Below are positions 42,256 to 52,248 of a stretch of 64,000 nucleotides of DNA, piece by piece. The DNA lies in contig JAUICN010000004.1 in the NCBI GenBank assembly GCA_030427835.1, positions 1 through 64,000 of the forward strand, given 5' to 3'. The DNA is from Polyangia bacterium. GTDB taxonomy: Bacteria; Myxococcota_A; Polyangia; Polyangiales; JAUICN01. The notes beneath the pieces are model-generated. The model did no database searches and was not told where the DNA came from. It was given only the letters and a program-made list of their open reading frames with translations. Numbering within the stretch: position 1 is the first letter of the stretch; each line of letters opens with the position of its first letter. Made by a program: the position numbers and the translations under genes.

Positions 42256-43545
42256 ATGTCCGCTTCCCGCCGTGCCCGTGTGTTTGAACGTCTGGATGAT
42301 GCCGTGCTCATCGTTTTCGCGGCACCCGTGACCTACCGCAACAACGACGTGGAACACGACTACCGGCAGGACAGCGACTTTTTCTACCTTACCGGCTTTC
42401 ACGAGCCCGACGCCTCCGTGGTCCTACGCAAGGTTGGCGGTGAGACCTCTACCACACTCTTCTTGCGGCCTCTCGACCCCGAAAAAGAACGCTGGGATGG
42501 CCCCCGCCTGGGTGTGGAACGCGCGGTCACCCAACTGGGGGTAGACGAAGCATTCCCCATGGGCGAACTCTCCCAGCAGCTTCCAAAACTCCTGGAAGGG
42601 GCCCGCAAGATCCACCACGCACTCGGGAAGCAATCCACCCAGGACACCGAGGTACTCAACGCCCTCAAAGCCGTGAAACGCCGTGCCCGCCTGGGCTCCA
42701 CCGCACCTCACGCCATCGAAGGGTTGGACTCCACCCTCCATGAATGCCGCCTGCGCAAGACCGAAGACGATCTTGAGCCCATGCGCCGCGCCGCAACCAT
42801 CTCCTCTGAAGCCCACGTCCTGGCCATGGCGAAAGCCCAACCCGGTATGTTCGAATACGAAGTGGAAGCCGAACTGCTCGCCCATTTTCGACGATGCGGA
42901 AGCGATCGTGTGGCCTACGGGTCCATCGTGGGTTCCGGTGAAAACGCCACCGTGCTCCACTACCGGGGCAACAACCGCCAGATGCAAGCCGGGGAACTGC
43001 TGCTCATCGACGCCGGCTGCGAGTTTGGCCACCACGCCAGCGACATTACCCGCACCTTCCCCGTGTCCGGAACCTTCACGGGCGAACAGCGTGCACTCTA
43101 TGAGATTGTGCTCGAGGCCCAAAAACAGTCCATTCAAGCCACCAAGCCTGGCGCCACCGCAGAGGTGATCCACGACACATCGGTCCGTGTCATCACCCAG
43201 GGGTTGCTCGACCTGGGCCTTCTCACCGGCACCCTCGACCAGGCCCTGGAACAGAAGACCTACCGCAACTTCTACATGCATCGCACGGGGCACTGGATCG
43301 GAATGGACGTGCACGATGTGGGTGACTACACGGTTGACGGCGCCCCGCGCCCCCTTGAACCCGGCTTTGTGCTCACCGTGGAGCCCGGCATCTACGTCAC
43401 CGAACAGGTCAACGTCGATGCCCGCTGGAAAGGCATTGGCATCCGCATCGAAGACGACATCCTCGTCACCCCCACCGGCTTTGAGAACCTCACCGCCGCC
43501 ACCCCCAAGGAAATCACCGACATCGAAGCCGCCTGCCGCGGTTAA
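42256..43545 (+). CDS. pepP: Xaa-Pro aminopeptidase, M24B family
   Basis: 429 residues from ATG 42256. It removes N-terminal residues from X-Pro peptides using two metal ions. The N-terminal creatinase-like domain begins at once (ARVFERLDDAVLIVFA, NNDVEHDYRQDSDFFYLTGF). The pitta-bread domain holds the five ligands: Asp in LLIDAGCEFG, Asp in HASDITRTFP, His in GHWIGMDVHDVG, Glu in TVEPGIYV and Glu in IRIEDDILVT. The in-frame extension to 42121 runs through the hairpin region and is not believed. Downstream the gene converges on an unknown lipoprotein. Confidence 0.94.
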   Translation: MSASRRARVFERLDDAVLIVFAAPVTYRNNDVEHDYRQDSDFFYLTGFHEPDASVVLRKVGGETSTTLFLRPLDPEKERWDGPRLGVERAVTQLGVDEAFPMGELSQQLPKLLEGARKIHHALGKQSTQDTEVLNALKAVKRRARLGSTAPHAIEGLDSTLHECRLRKTEDDLEPMRRAATISSEAHVLAMAKAQPGMFEYEVEAELLAHFRRCGSDRVAYGSIVGSGENATVLHYRGNNRQMQAGELLLIDAGCEFGHHASDITRTFPVSGTFTGEQRALYEIVLEAQKQSIQATKPGATAEVIHDTSVRVITQGLLDLGLLTGTLDQALEQKTYRNFYMHRTGHWIGMDVHDVGDYTVDGAPRPLEPGFVLTVEPGIYVTEQVNVDARWKGIGIRIEDDILVTPTGFENLTAATPKEITDIEAACRG

Positions 43546-43559
43546 CCCAGTCGGGTCTT

Positions 43560-45716
43560 CTACTCTTCGACACAGGTGCGGAACGCCGTTCGTGCCCGAT
43601 CCACGCATGCAACGTGGTTGGGTGCTTCCGTCATGCAGGTTCCGTAGGTGTCGATCAAACCGTTCAAACAGGGGCGAATGGCCACCGGTGCCCCCTGAAT
43701 CTGTGCCTGAAAATCAGGGTTCTGACGTACATCTTCCCCAATGCGCAGCCACGCCTCAAAGGATTTCAGAAGGGGAGTTATGTCCACGGTGGACAAGGAA
43801 GCCTCCTCCTGCTCCAGGCCCACCAACGGGTCCTTGCCTCTTCGAAACGAGCGGCACAGGTGCCCGAAGACGGCGGAAAGTTCGATCGGAGCGATGCTCA
43901 GCCCTTCAATAGGCGCTGTGGGGCTGCAGTACCGTTCGTATTCGCGCGCCCCCACCCAGCCGTTGCGGTACCCGGATTCACATCGGTCGGTGATTCTTCT
44001 TGTGGCGATGCCACAACGGGTGCGGCCCATCGTGGCGTGGTAGGCAAAATGGCTCTGGGCGGTGCGACCGGTTGGAACCACCGTCTCAAGTGCAAGCTGT
44101 ACAAGGGCCTGTGCACCCGGCTTGGGGCCCAGTTTGGGTCGCCTATTCAGGTAGCCATGGACCCAACGGTTGTGGGCCTCAGTCCACGCCTGCGCCTCTA
44201 TCGCGTCAAAAAAATCCTTGAACCATTGGTCGGTCCCGAGCTGCCCCATGTACCACGCGTAGGCCTTCTCCTCCTGGGGTGTTCTTGCCTCGCGCCAAAG
44301 GGGCGGCATGTGTACAAACAGTTCGTCCAGAACTGCAGGCAGGCGTTGAACGGGGGCACGGGCTCCTGCAACACCATGCTGCCCGTTCAATAACTGGGTC
44401 GCATCCGCAGTGACCACAGTTCGGCCAAGGGTCCCAGGTGGTAAGCTACCACGGCAGGACGACTCCCGGGTCGGAGCATCCTGGAACAAACCCAAACTGA
44501 TCCGATTTTTGAAGCTTCCTTCATATCGAATCACATACCGCGACCAGGTTACCCCCTGTGTCGTAAACCATAGGGGAACCACAAGCGCCCTAGCAACGCG
44601 AGGGTTCTCCTGAGAAAGCGATGAATCCGTGCACTCGGAGACCACGTTTTCCGAGAAATCTGACACCGCGTTCTCAACGAGGGGAACGTATCCCAGGGTC
44701 TCATCTGGCGGTGGAAACTGCTGCCGGCAGTACCCCGCAGAAGCCGCATGAAACTCTGACGCGAGCGGCGGGTATCCGGCGTAGCCTTTTGGAGACTTTC
44801 CCAAACGATCGGTGAAAAGGTCGACACACTTTGCCTGGTGCTCCTTGCGAGACAGGAGCCCCATGGAAGTCGCGTGGTTGCAGAGCTTCTTGGTGAAGTA
44901 GGTGAAGACATGGCACTGGCCCCGGTGCCTGTGGTGCAGTCTGTGTCGAAGCGGTGACCCATACCGGGAGTCCGCCCACTGTAGTACCCCAGTAGGATCA
45001 CTGGTGGGGGAGTCCAGATCGACCTTCCCGAAGTACCGTTGCAGTACCACGAACGAGGCACTCAACCGAAAGGCGAGGGTGGCGGTGTCGCGAATATACC
45101 CTAGCTGTTCAAGGGTTTTCTCGCTCGATGCCCATTGAGGGTTGCCCTGTTGGCCGATGGCCGTCAGCGGAATCGATTCAAGTAGTCGCAGAACGGCAGT
45201 GGCAAACGGAGCGTAGTATGTGGCCTTGTTGGGGCTACGTTCGGCGAGAAGCAATTGCTTGAGTCCCCGGAGCACTCCCTTCGTAATACGCGGCAACACC
45301 CGGCCGTCGGAGAGAGGCGTGTTCACCGCCACACCCTTGCAATGATCGCCGTCGGTGGGTGGCTGTTCAAAGTACCCCATGCCGACGTGGTTTGTTTGGG
45401 ATCGATAGTCCATCAGCGACGGGTAAACCGCAAAGAGCGCGGTCACTTGGCCCTTGCGCCCCTCCACCTGGGCCGAAAACGACATCGTGAAAAGCGACGC
45501 GTCCCGTGTAACTTTTTCCCGGCGCGCATCGTGAAGGTAACAGGCAAAAGGTGTGGCGGTGAGAGTCACGTCAAGCACCGTCGGGAGATCAGGGTTGGGC
45601 GTCACCAAGCCCTTTCCCCGCTCCATGGCCGGAGCGCAGGCGCCAAGTAGCCCCAGTGCCACGGGCAACCACTGAGCAACGTGCAGCCATGGGGCCATAC
45701 TGTGACAACGCGCCAT
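43560..45716 (-). CDS. large predicted lipoprotein, unknown function
   Basis: 718 residues. A hydrophobic segment ends in lipobox LLGAC. The rest has no recognised domain, with alternating strands and helices and scattered Cys (CDSS, CRGSLPP, RCGIATRRITDRC). The C-terminal 60 residues carry C-x-x-G and MTEAPNHVACVDRARTAF, suggesting disulfides in an exported protein. It is monocistronic; the divergent space toward the LRR gene is 145 bp. Confidence 0.55.
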   Translation of the reverse strand: MARCHSMAPWLHVAQWLPVALGLLGACAPAMERGKGLVTPNPDLPTVLDVTLTATPFACYLHDARREKVTRDASLFTMSFSAQVEGRKGQVTALFAVYPSLMDYRSQTNHVGMGYFEQPPTDGDHCKGVAVNTPLSDGRVLPRITKGVLRGLKQLLLAERSPNKATYYAPFATAVLRLLESIPLTAIGQQGNPQWASSEKTLEQLGYIRDTATLAFRLSASFVVLQRYFGKVDLDSPTSDPTGVLQWADSRYGSPLRHRLHHRHRGQCHVFTYFTKKLCNHATSMGLLSRKEHQAKCVDLFTDRLGKSPKGYAGYPPLASEFHAASAGYCRQQFPPPDETLGYVPLVENAVSDFSENVVSECTDSSLSQENPRVARALVVPLWFTTQGVTWSRYVIRYEGSFKNRISLGLFQDAPTRESSCRGSLPPGTLGRTVVTADATQLLNGQHGVAGARAPVQRLPAVLDELFVHMPPLWREARTPQEEKAYAWYMGQLGTDQWFKDFFDAIEAQAWTEAHNRWVHGYLNRRPKLGPKPGAQALVQLALETVVPTGRTAQSHFAYHATMGRTRCGIATRRITDRCESGYRNGWVGAREYERYCSPTAPIEGLSIAPIELSAVFGHLCRSFRRGKDPLVGLEQEEASLSTVDITPLLKSFEAWLRIGEDVRQNPDFQAQIQGAPVAIRPCLNGLIDTYGTCMTEAPNHVACVDRARTAFRTCVEE

Positions 45717-45813
45717 CTATGAGTGCCTTGAGCAAACTTCGTGCCGCGGGAGACGGCTAGCACTAAAACGTCGCTACCAAAGTGATTGGTTGGCCTGGTT
45801 ATTGCAGTTTGTG

Positions 45814-45836
45814 GTCACATTACTAACGGATGTGAC
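45814..45836. promoter_or_regulatory. inverted repeat upstream of the LRR lipoprotein
   Basis: GTCACAT-tactaacgg-ATGTGAC is a perfect 7-bp inverted repeat with a 9-nt spacer, ending 25 bp before the start codon of the LRR gene. A repressor or activator site is suggested. It is not the CRP pattern, whose half-sites point the other way. Confidence 0.45.
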
Positions 45837-45861
45837 TTGCAGAGCAAGGGTGGGGGTGAAT

Positions 45862-47361
45862 ATGGACTTCAAAATACGGAAATGGGTTTGGGTACTGGCG
45901 AGTGTTGCGAGCTTCGCGGGAAGTGCCTGTACACTTTCGAGTGAGAACACAACCGTAAAGCAAAACTCAAGAAAAATAGACCGGTATTGCCGTAGTTTCA
46001 TGAACCCATCCGATGGTATGTCGGTTGCGGTTGAACGTCGTGGTGACGAGGTACTGTTGATGGGTGACGTAGGTTTTGTTCCTGGGGCAGCGCTGGGGAA
46101 AGACCGCCCCACAGGAGTGGTGAACGTTCTTCACCGGGTTTTTGAGCTCTCGAATTTGCTTTCCGTTCCTATGATGCCGCGGAGCCCAGGGGTGTCTCAA
46201 GTCCCACTGGAGGAATATGGTTTTTATGTTCGCCCACGCCACGTGGACTGGGTGTTTCGTACGGCGACCCCCCAAGGAATGCCTCCTGGGTCCGAAGGGT
46301 TTGTAGTGTTCCGATACCCTTACGTCGTCGAGATTGACGGAGGTCAAGTTGTGAACTCGCCTGAGGGAAGCTACGACGTTGTTCCTCCAACAGGCTTTTC
46401 ATCCCGTAGGGTTCCAACGGGGGAGTGGGCTATTCTGAGCATGGTGTTTGCCAGCGATCGTGTGGTTCGCGCCACCAGTTGTACGTCCCAAGGGCACTCC
46501 GGTTTTCTGAGCCAATACGCGGCGTCCAGTCTTGGATCTGGGCAGGAAGAGGCGCCTGGAATGGAAGTGTTTCGGGGTTGGTCTCTTGAGCAAGTCCTGA
46601 CCGTAGATTCATTAATTTATTCAGATGGAAACAATCCCGTACTCGGTTTTATACCTTCGCTTCTGTCCCTAGGTGAGCTTGTTGTGTCGAATACGGATGG
46701 GGTGATTGTTCCGCAGCTTCACGGACTGCCTAGTCTTCAAAAAATTGAAGTCTCGCGGAGCCGAAATGTCATATTTGAGGGTTTTAATGGCGGCTCCTAT
46801 CCTAGTCTTCAAGTGCTACGACTCAAGAACGTGGGCCTTTCAGATCTTTCCATCGTGTCCAACCTTGACGTTCCCAAAGGCAACCTGTCGCTAGACCTTA
46901 GTGAAAACTACATTCAGAATCTGGCCCCAATTGAAGGAGCGACATGGATCACAGATCTAGATCTGGCCTACAATTATTTCAATGACCTTTCTCCACTTGC
47001 CAATATGACGCAGCTGGTGCGCCTAAATGTCGGTTATCCTGGTAAGCTACCGTCCACACCGGAGAGACTCCGATCCCGTTTCAGCGGTTCTTTTCCGTCT
47101 GTTCTCGGCAATGCTAGTCTGGAGCATCTTCAAGCCTTGTCTGCCTTAGAGTTCCTTGGGTTGCAGCAGACTGCGGTCACCACATTGGGTCCGTTATTCG
47201 AAACCTTTAAGAACTCTCCAAGCAAGAAACCTATTACGGTCGACCTCACTGGAAGTAAATGGGACACGGGAAACCAACAAGAAATAGACAAGGTTTTAGA
47301 GGTACAACGCCTTACCGTGATTGTTCACATGAGGTCCCCTGTAGGAGCTCCGCAGAACTAG
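45862..47361 (+). CDS. leucine-rich-repeat lipoprotein
   Basis: 499 residues from ATG 45862, with GGGGGTGA just before it. The signal peptide ends in lipobox FAGSAC. The C-terminal half has leucine-rich repeats: VLRLKNVGLSDLSIVSNL, LSLDLSENYIQNLAPIEG, ITDLDLAYNYFNDLSPLANM and QLVRLNVGYPGKLP, similar to the SDS22/internalin type. The N-terminal half (40-250) is not recognised. It is AT-richer than its neighbours and may come from transfer. Protein-protein contact or adhesion is inferred. Confidence 0.75.
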   Translation: MDFKIRKWVWVLASVASFAGSACTLSSENTTVKQNSRKIDRYCRSFMNPSDGMSVAVERRGDEVLLMGDVGFVPGAALGKDRPTGVVNVLHRVFELSNLLSVPMMPRSPGVSQVPLEEYGFYVRPRHVDWVFRTATPQGMPPGSEGFVVFRYPYVVEIDGGQVVNSPEGSYDVVPPTGFSSRRVPTGEWAILSMVFASDRVVRATSCTSQGHSGFLSQYAASSLGSGQEEAPGMEVFRGWSLEQVLTVDSLIYSDGNNPVLGFIPSLLSLGELVVSNTDGVIVPQLHGLPSLQKIEVSRSRNVIFEGFNGGSYPSLQVLRLKNVGLSDLSIVSNLDVPKGNLSLDLSENYIQNLAPIEGATWITDLDLAYNYFNDLSPLANMTQLVRLNVGYPGKLPSTPERLRSRFSGSFPSVLGNASLEHLQALSALEFLGLQQTAVTTLGPLFETFKNSPSKKPITVDLTGSKWDTGNQQEIDKVLEVQRLTVIVHMRSPVGAPQN

Positions 47362-47409
47362 ACCGTGGCCCCACATAGCTTGTTTGGGTTACGCCACTAG
47401 CCACTCCAG

Positions 47410-49209
47410 CTAGTAGCGTGACCTCGCGGGATCGAATTCCCCCGCTTTGTACCGCTTCCAATAGGCGCGGAACGCGCGGTCCACCACACCTGAGAGCAGC
47501 ACCACGCCCAGGATATTGGGGAAGGCCATGCCCAGCTGCATCAGGTCCGCGAACCCTAGAACACTCGATAGTTCGATGACCGATCCAAGCACCACGGCCA
47601 CTAAAAAGAGCATTTTGTACATGTGGGACACCCGGGGGCGATGACCAAATAGGTGGGCCCAACAACGTTCCCCGTAGTAGCTCCAGGACAACATCGTCGA
47701 GAATGCAAACAGGAATGCGGCCCCCGCAAGCACCAGGGGAAACCACGGAAGCACCTGGGCAAAGGACCACGAGGTCATGGTAATGCCCACGAGCTTTGCG
47801 CCCTCCCCGTCGGTGGCATGGTGCCCGCCGGTGACCACCAACACCAGCCCCGTCATGGTGCACACGATCAGCGTATCCACAAAGGGCTCAAGCAGCGCAA
47901 CAATACCCTCACGTACGGGTTCATCGGTGGCCGCGGCAGCGTGGGCAATCGGCGCCGATCCCACCCCCGCTTCATTGGAAAAAGCCGCCCGTCGAAACCC
48001 CGTGATCAGGGCACCGGCAAACCCTCCGTAGCCCGCGGCCGGGGACCATGCCTCCCGCAGGATCTCCATAAGCGCTCCCGGCACGGCGCCTGCGTGCACC
48101 ACAAGAATGTAGGCGCCCGCCAGCACATAAATCCCGCACATCACAGGAACCACCACTCCGGCCACGGCTCCAATGCGCCGAATCCCGCCTAGAATCACCA
48201 CCCCGATCAGCACCGCAAGTCCGACGCCGTAGACCAACTTGCCCGCAGCGGTTCCAAAAAACGGGGCCAATACGGCCATCTGCTGCGCGGATTGGTTGGC
48301 CTGGAACATGTTGCCGCCGCCGAAACTTGCCCCGATGCACAGGATGGAGAACAGCCCCGCGAGCAGCCCCCCCATGCGCGCCCATTTCGGGTTTATCCCC
48401 CCAAGCCCTTCCTTCAGGTACCGCATGGGCCCGCCCAACACATGCCCGTCCGTGGATACCTGCCGGTACATCTGCCCCAGCGTGCATTCCGCAAACTTGG
48501 AACTCATGCCCAGGAACCCAGCCACAATCATCCAAAACACGGCGCCCGGCCCACCGATGCCCACGGCCACGGCCACCCCCGCAATATTGCCCAGGCCCAC
48601 GGTGGCGCTGAGCGCGGAAGCCAGGGCCTGAAAGTGGGTGACCTCACCGGGGGCATCCGGATGATCGTAGGTTCCGCGAATGACCTGAAATGCGTGCCCA
48701 AACGCCCAGAGATTGGCAAACCGAAACCGAAACGTGAAAAACAGGGCCCCAGCCACGAGCCACGCCACGATGAACGGCACCTCGGTACCTCGCAGCGCGT
48801 CCGTACAGAGGCCCGCCTCCTGGCCCGCTTGCTCACAGAGGGCCTGGGCCTCCTTGGGGTCCCCAGATTGGGCCATGGCCGAGGCCACGGCGTCTCCCAA
48901 CCCCAGTGCCTGGGCCCGCGTTAGAATCCCTGCGGAACCGTTGTCCCAAAAGTACAAATCGTAGAAAAACACCTTCGCCAGCGGGTCCACCACCAGATCG
49001 CCAAAGGCCCGGTCGATCTCGTCAATCGAATCGGCAAGGGAACGACCGCCGTCATCTGCCGGGCCTTGCAGGGGTGTCTCGGCCAGGGCGTGCCCTGGGC
49101 TGTACAGCCAGGCACCCAATCCAAGGGCTCCCAGGCACAGCAGACCGCCAAAAAACAGAACAAAACGTCGCCTAGGCCACGCCCCCCACATCCCCGTTTG
49201 CCTAGGCAT
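47410..49209 (-). CDS. alanine/glycine:cation symporter (AGCS family)
   Basis: About 599 residues from ATG 49209; a longer frame to 49452 would overlap nuoA. It imports alanine or glycine with sodium. Some eleven membrane helices are seen in the last 480 residues. Family motifs: GLGNIAGVAVAVGIGGPGAVFW, GGNMFQANQSAQQMA, and GFRRAAFSNEAGVGSAPIAHA. The N-terminus has an extra membrane segment and a periplasmic-looking stretch (about 30-150) not usual in AGCS. It is divergent from the nuo operon. Confidence 0.9.
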   Translation of the reverse strand: MPRQTGMWGAWPRRRFVLFFGGLLCLGALGLGAWLYSPGHALAETPLQGPADDGGRSLADSIDEIDRAFGDLVVDPLAKVFFYDLYFWDNGSAGILTRAQALGLGDAVASAMAQSGDPKEAQALCEQAGQEAGLCTDALRGTEVPFIVAWLVAGALFFTFRFRFANLWAFGHAFQVIRGTYDHPDAPGEVTHFQALASALSATVGLGNIAGVAVAVGIGGPGAVFWMIVAGFLGMSSKFAECTLGQMYRQVSTDGHVLGGPMRYLKEGLGGINPKWARMGGLLAGLFSILCIGASFGGGNMFQANQSAQQMAVLAPFFGTAAGKLVYGVGLAVLIGVVILGGIRRIGAVAGVVVPVMCGIYVLAGAYILVVHAGAVPGALMEILREAWSPAAGYGGFAGALITGFRRAAFSNEAGVGSAPIAHAAAATDEPVREGIVALLEPFVDTLIVCTMTGLVLVVTGGHHATDGEGAKLVGITMTSWSFAQVLPWFPLVLAGAAFLFAFSTMLSWSYYGERCWAHLFGHRPRVSHMYKMLFLVAVVLGSVIELSSVLGFADLMQLGMAFPNILGVVLLSGVVDRAFRAYWKRYKAGEFDPARSRY

Positions 49210-49394
49210 TCGGTTACCCGTACCACGTCTAGGGCGGTTGCCAAAACGGCACCGGGTGGTTTCGGCGCCGTTCCATGCTTCCCACAGAAACCGCTGTGGA
49301 CACCACGTACGTTGACATCCAAAAAGCCCACGACTACATGGTCGGTCACATCCGATGCCCACGGAACGGGTGATCGGGGTACACTCCAAAACCA

Positions 49395-49754
49395 ATGACC
49401 GAAGCCTATTTCCCAGTCTTTGCCATGCTCGCCGTAGCCCTGGTCGTGGCATTGGCCGTCTTCACACTGACGTCCCTACTTGGGCCTAAGAACATGACGG
49501 CCGAAAAGGCCATCCCCTACGAGAGTGGATCCGCCACCGTGGGCGGCAGTCACGTTCGACTCAGCGTGAAGTTCTACCTCACGGCCATTCTCTTTGTGGT
49601 GTTCGACATCGAAGCGGTGTTTCTCTACCCCTGGGCCAGCATGTTTCGGGATCTGGGCTGGTTTGGGTTCATGGAAATGGTCCTCTTCCTGGCCATTCTT
49701 GGGCTCACCCTCGTTTACGCATGGAAGAAGGGAGCGCTCGAATGGGAAAAGTAG
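49395..49754 (+). CDS. nuoA: NADH-quinone oxidoreductase subunit A
   Basis: 119 residues, three membrane helices. It is a small membrane subunit of complex I at the junction between the peripheral and membrane arms. PYESGSATVGGSHVRLSVKFYLTAILFVVFDIEAVFLYPWA is the family core, shown here in its two parts as PYESG and VKFYLTAILFVVFDIEA. It is first of the nuoABCD-GHI operon and overlaps nuoB by 13 bp. Confidence 0.96.
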   Translation: MTEAYFPVFAMLAVALVVALAVFTLTSLLGPKNMTAEKAIPYESGSATVGGSHVRLSVKFYLTAILFVVFDIEAVFLYPWASMFRDLGWFGFMEMVLFLAILGLTLVYAWKKGALEWEK

Positions 49755-50323
49755 CCACCATCGCGCCGGACCAAGACTCGTTTTTCACGACAAAGTTCGA
49801 CGACCTACTTGCCTGGGCCCGCAAGTACTCCCTATTCCAATATCCCTTCGCCACCGCCTGCTGCGGCATGGAGTTCTTCTCCGTGGCCTCCGCCCGGTAC
49901 GATATTGCCCGCTTTGGTGCCGAAGCCCCACGGTTTAGCCCCCGTCAGGCCGACGTATTGTGGATTGTGGGCACCATCAGCCAGCGCCAGGGCCCCGTGT
50001 TGAAGCGCATCTACGATCAAATGACCGATCCCAAGTGGGTCATTTCCTTTGGCACCTGCGCGGCCTGCGGTGGCTTTTACGACAACTACACCACCATTCC
50101 CGGCGCCGATAAGATCGTGCCCGTGGATATCTACATTCCCGGTTGCCCCCCACGCCCCGAAGCCGTGTTGGACGGCCTCATGCTGTTGCAGGAAAAGATC
50201 CAAAAGGGTGGCCGCGAGCCTGTCACCGTACTGCCGCGCGAGTTGCCCGAACGTCTCGTGAAGCTCCGCTCCCAGGAGCAGGCATCCACCCATGGCCTTG
50301 CCGTGGACGGGAGGCCCCAGTGA
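49742..50323 (+). CDS. nuoB: NADH-quinone oxidoreductase subunit B
   Basis: 193 residues from ATG 49742. It carries iron-sulfur cluster N2, the last electron carrier before quinone. The four ligands are seen: adjacent Cys40-Cys41 in TACCGMEFF, one in GTCAACGGFYDNY and one in PGCPPRPEA. The start overlaps nuoA by 13 bp and the stop overlaps the nuoC GTG (GTGA). Confidence 0.97.
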   Translation: MGKVATIAPDQDSFFTTKFDDLLAWARKYSLFQYPFATACCGMEFFSVASARYDIARFGAEAPRFSPRQADVLWIVGTISQRQGPVLKRIYDQMTDPKWVISFGTCAACGGFYDNYTTIPGADKIVPVDIYIPGCPPRPEAVLDGLMLLQEKIQKGGREPVTVLPRELPERLVKLRSQEQASTHGLAVDGRPQ

Positions 50324-51003
50324 GCGCCCAAGCCCTCGAGGCCCTCCAGGCCGAATTGGGCGACAAGATCCTGTCCGCCACTTCCCAACATGGGGACGAC
50401 ACCGCCCAGGTCGCCCCCGCGGATTGGGCCGCTGCAGCCACGTTTCTCCGGAATCAACTGGCCATGGATCACTTCGTGGATCTCACTGCCGTGGATTGGC
50501 CCGAACGGGCCGACGGCACCCGCTTTGACATTCGCCTTTCGGTACGTTCCTCCACCACCCGGGCCCGGGTTCACCTGAAAACCCAGATTCCAGAAGCTTC
50601 TGCGGTACCCACCCTCTGTGAGGTCTGGGCTGGCGCCAACTGGGCCGAGCGGGAGGTCTGGGACATGTTCGGCATTCGTTTCGAGGGCCACCCCGATCTG
50701 CGTCGCATTCTCATGTACGAGGAGTTTGAGGGGCACCCCCTGCGCAAGGACTACCCCATCGGGCGCACCCAGCCCCTGGTGCCCTACCGCGATGCCGACA
50801 ACATCCAGAAACTGGATCCCTTTGGACCCACCGAAGGGCAGCCCTTCGGCCGTGTGCAATGGCAAGACAGGTTGGAAGGCAACGACCAGCAGGTGTCCCC
50901 CTCCATCGCTCACCAATCCGGGCAACGCCCTCAGATCAACATTGAGAAGGCCACGCCATTGGCCGCCACTCCTGAGGGCAAGAGCCCTGAGAGGAAGAGC
51001 TAG
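50320..51003 (+). CDS. nuoC: NADH-quinone oxidoreductase subunit C
   Basis: 227 residues from GTG 50320, which overlaps the nuoB stop. It is a peripheral-arm subunit supporting NuoD and NuoB. Family signature: EREVWDMFGIRFEGHPDLRR, then ILMYEEFEGHPLRKDYP. The C-terminal 60 residues after PLVPYR are an extension rich in Gln and Pro. NuoC and NuoD are separate here, unlike the E. coli fusion. Confidence 0.95.
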   Translation: MSAQALEALQAELGDKILSATSQHGDDTAQVAPADWAAAATFLRNQLAMDHFVDLTAVDWPERADGTRFDIRLSVRSSTTRARVHLKTQIPEASAVPTLCEVWAGANWAEREVWDMFGIRFEGHPDLRRILMYEEFEGHPLRKDYPIGRTQPLVPYRDADNIQKLDPFGPTEGQPFGRVQWQDRLEGNDQQVSPSIAHQSGQRPQINIEKATPLAATPEGKSPERKS

Positions 51004-51008
51004 GCACC

Positions 51009-52223
51009 ATGGAAGCACTGCACGAGCACATCGACGAAGACAAGCTGGAGCTGCCCTCCGAGCCCATGCGTCTCAACATGGGGCCCTCCCACCCCGCCAT
51101 GCACGGCACCATTCGCATGGCCATGGATTTGGATGGCGAGACCATCATGAACGTGGATATCCAACCCGGGTACCTTCACCGTGGATTCGAGAAATCCTGT
51201 GAGCGCGGCACCTGGGGGCAAGTGTTCCCCTACGCAGATAGGCTCAACTACGTCTCCCCCATGCTCAACAATGTGGGCTTTGCATTGGCCGCAGAGAAAC
51301 TCGCCGGCCTCGAGGTTCCCGAACGGGGCCAGTACTACCGGGTGGTTCTGGGTGAACTGGCCCGCATGGCCGATCACCTCACCTGCAACGGGGCCGGCGC
51401 CATGGAGCTTGGGGCCTTCACCCCGTTCCTCTGGATGCTCAAAGCGCGCGAGTGGATCTGGGACGTGCTGGAACACGAAACCGGCGCCCGCATGACCCAC
51501 AGCTTTGGTCGCGTCGGCGGCATGGCGGCGCCCCCCACGGATCGCTTTGTGGAACTGGTCACGGATCTGCTGCCGCAGGTCATGGGCGTGGTGGACGAAT
51601 GCGCGGGCCTACTGCTCCACAACCGTATCTTTCTCGACCGCCTGCACGGCATCGGCAAGCTCTCCAAGGCACGGGCGCTCGAGATGGGCGTCACAGGCCC
51701 CATGCTCCGTTCCACCGGCGTGGAGTCCGACGTTCGTAAGGACAACCCCTATCTTGTGTACGACCGCCTGGACTTTGAAATCCCCGTGGGGCACCAGGGT
51801 GACAACTACGATCGCTTCATGGTGCGCCTGGAGGAAATGCGGCAGAGCTGTTCCATCATCGAGCAGTGCCTGAAGCAAATGCCCACCGACGGCCCCGTTT
51901 CCATCGACAACCCGCGGGTCACCATGCCCGAAAAGCGAAACGTCTACACCACCATTGAAGCCACCATCGCCCATTTCAAGTTGGTCATGGAAGGCATCAA
52001 AATCGCCCCCGGGGAGGCCTACGGCTACACCGAAGCGGGCAACGGAGAGCTCGGTTTCTATTTGGTGTCAGACGGCAGCGGCACGCCCTACCGAGTACGT
52101 GTGCGCCCCCCCTGTTGGTACAACCTGCAGGCCTGCCGGGAAATGATTATTGGCGGCATGATGGCCGACATCATTCCAACGTTTGGATCCGTAAACATGA
52201 TCGGCGGCGAGTGCGACAGGTAG
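51009..52223 (+). CDS. nuoD: NADH-quinone oxidoreductase subunit D
   Basis: 404 residues, typical. It is the 49-kDa-type subunit lining the quinone pocket with NuoB, derived from the large subunit of NiFe hydrogenase. MRLNMGPSHPAMHG, GYLHRGFEKSCE, YADRLNYVSPM, and the C-terminal GSVNMIGGECDR are the family blocks. Confidence 0.97.
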   Translation: MEALHEHIDEDKLELPSEPMRLNMGPSHPAMHGTIRMAMDLDGETIMNVDIQPGYLHRGFEKSCERGTWGQVFPYADRLNYVSPMLNNVGFALAAEKLAGLEVPERGQYYRVVLGELARMADHLTCNGAGAMELGAFTPFLWMLKAREWIWDVLEHETGARMTHSFGRVGGMAAPPTDRFVELVTDLLPQVMGVVDECAGLLLHNRIFLDRLHGIGKLSKARALEMGVTGPMLRSTGVESDVRKDNPYLVYDRLDFEIPVGHQGDNYDRFMVRLEEMRQSCSIIEQCLKQMPTDGPVSIDNPRVTMPEKRNVYTTIEATIAHFKLVMEGIKIAPGEAYGYTEAGNGELGFYLVSDGSGTPYRVRVRPPCWYNLQACREMIIGGMMADIIPTFGSVNMIGGECDR

Positions 52224-52248
52224 GGTTAGGGGAGAGAATTTAGGCACC

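Noticed and set aside
42424-43608. 394-residue open frame antisense to pepP
   Set aside because: It mirrors the well-supported aminopeptidase with all metal ligands; its product is Gly/Val/His-rich with no domain, as expected of a shadow frame in GC-rich DNA.
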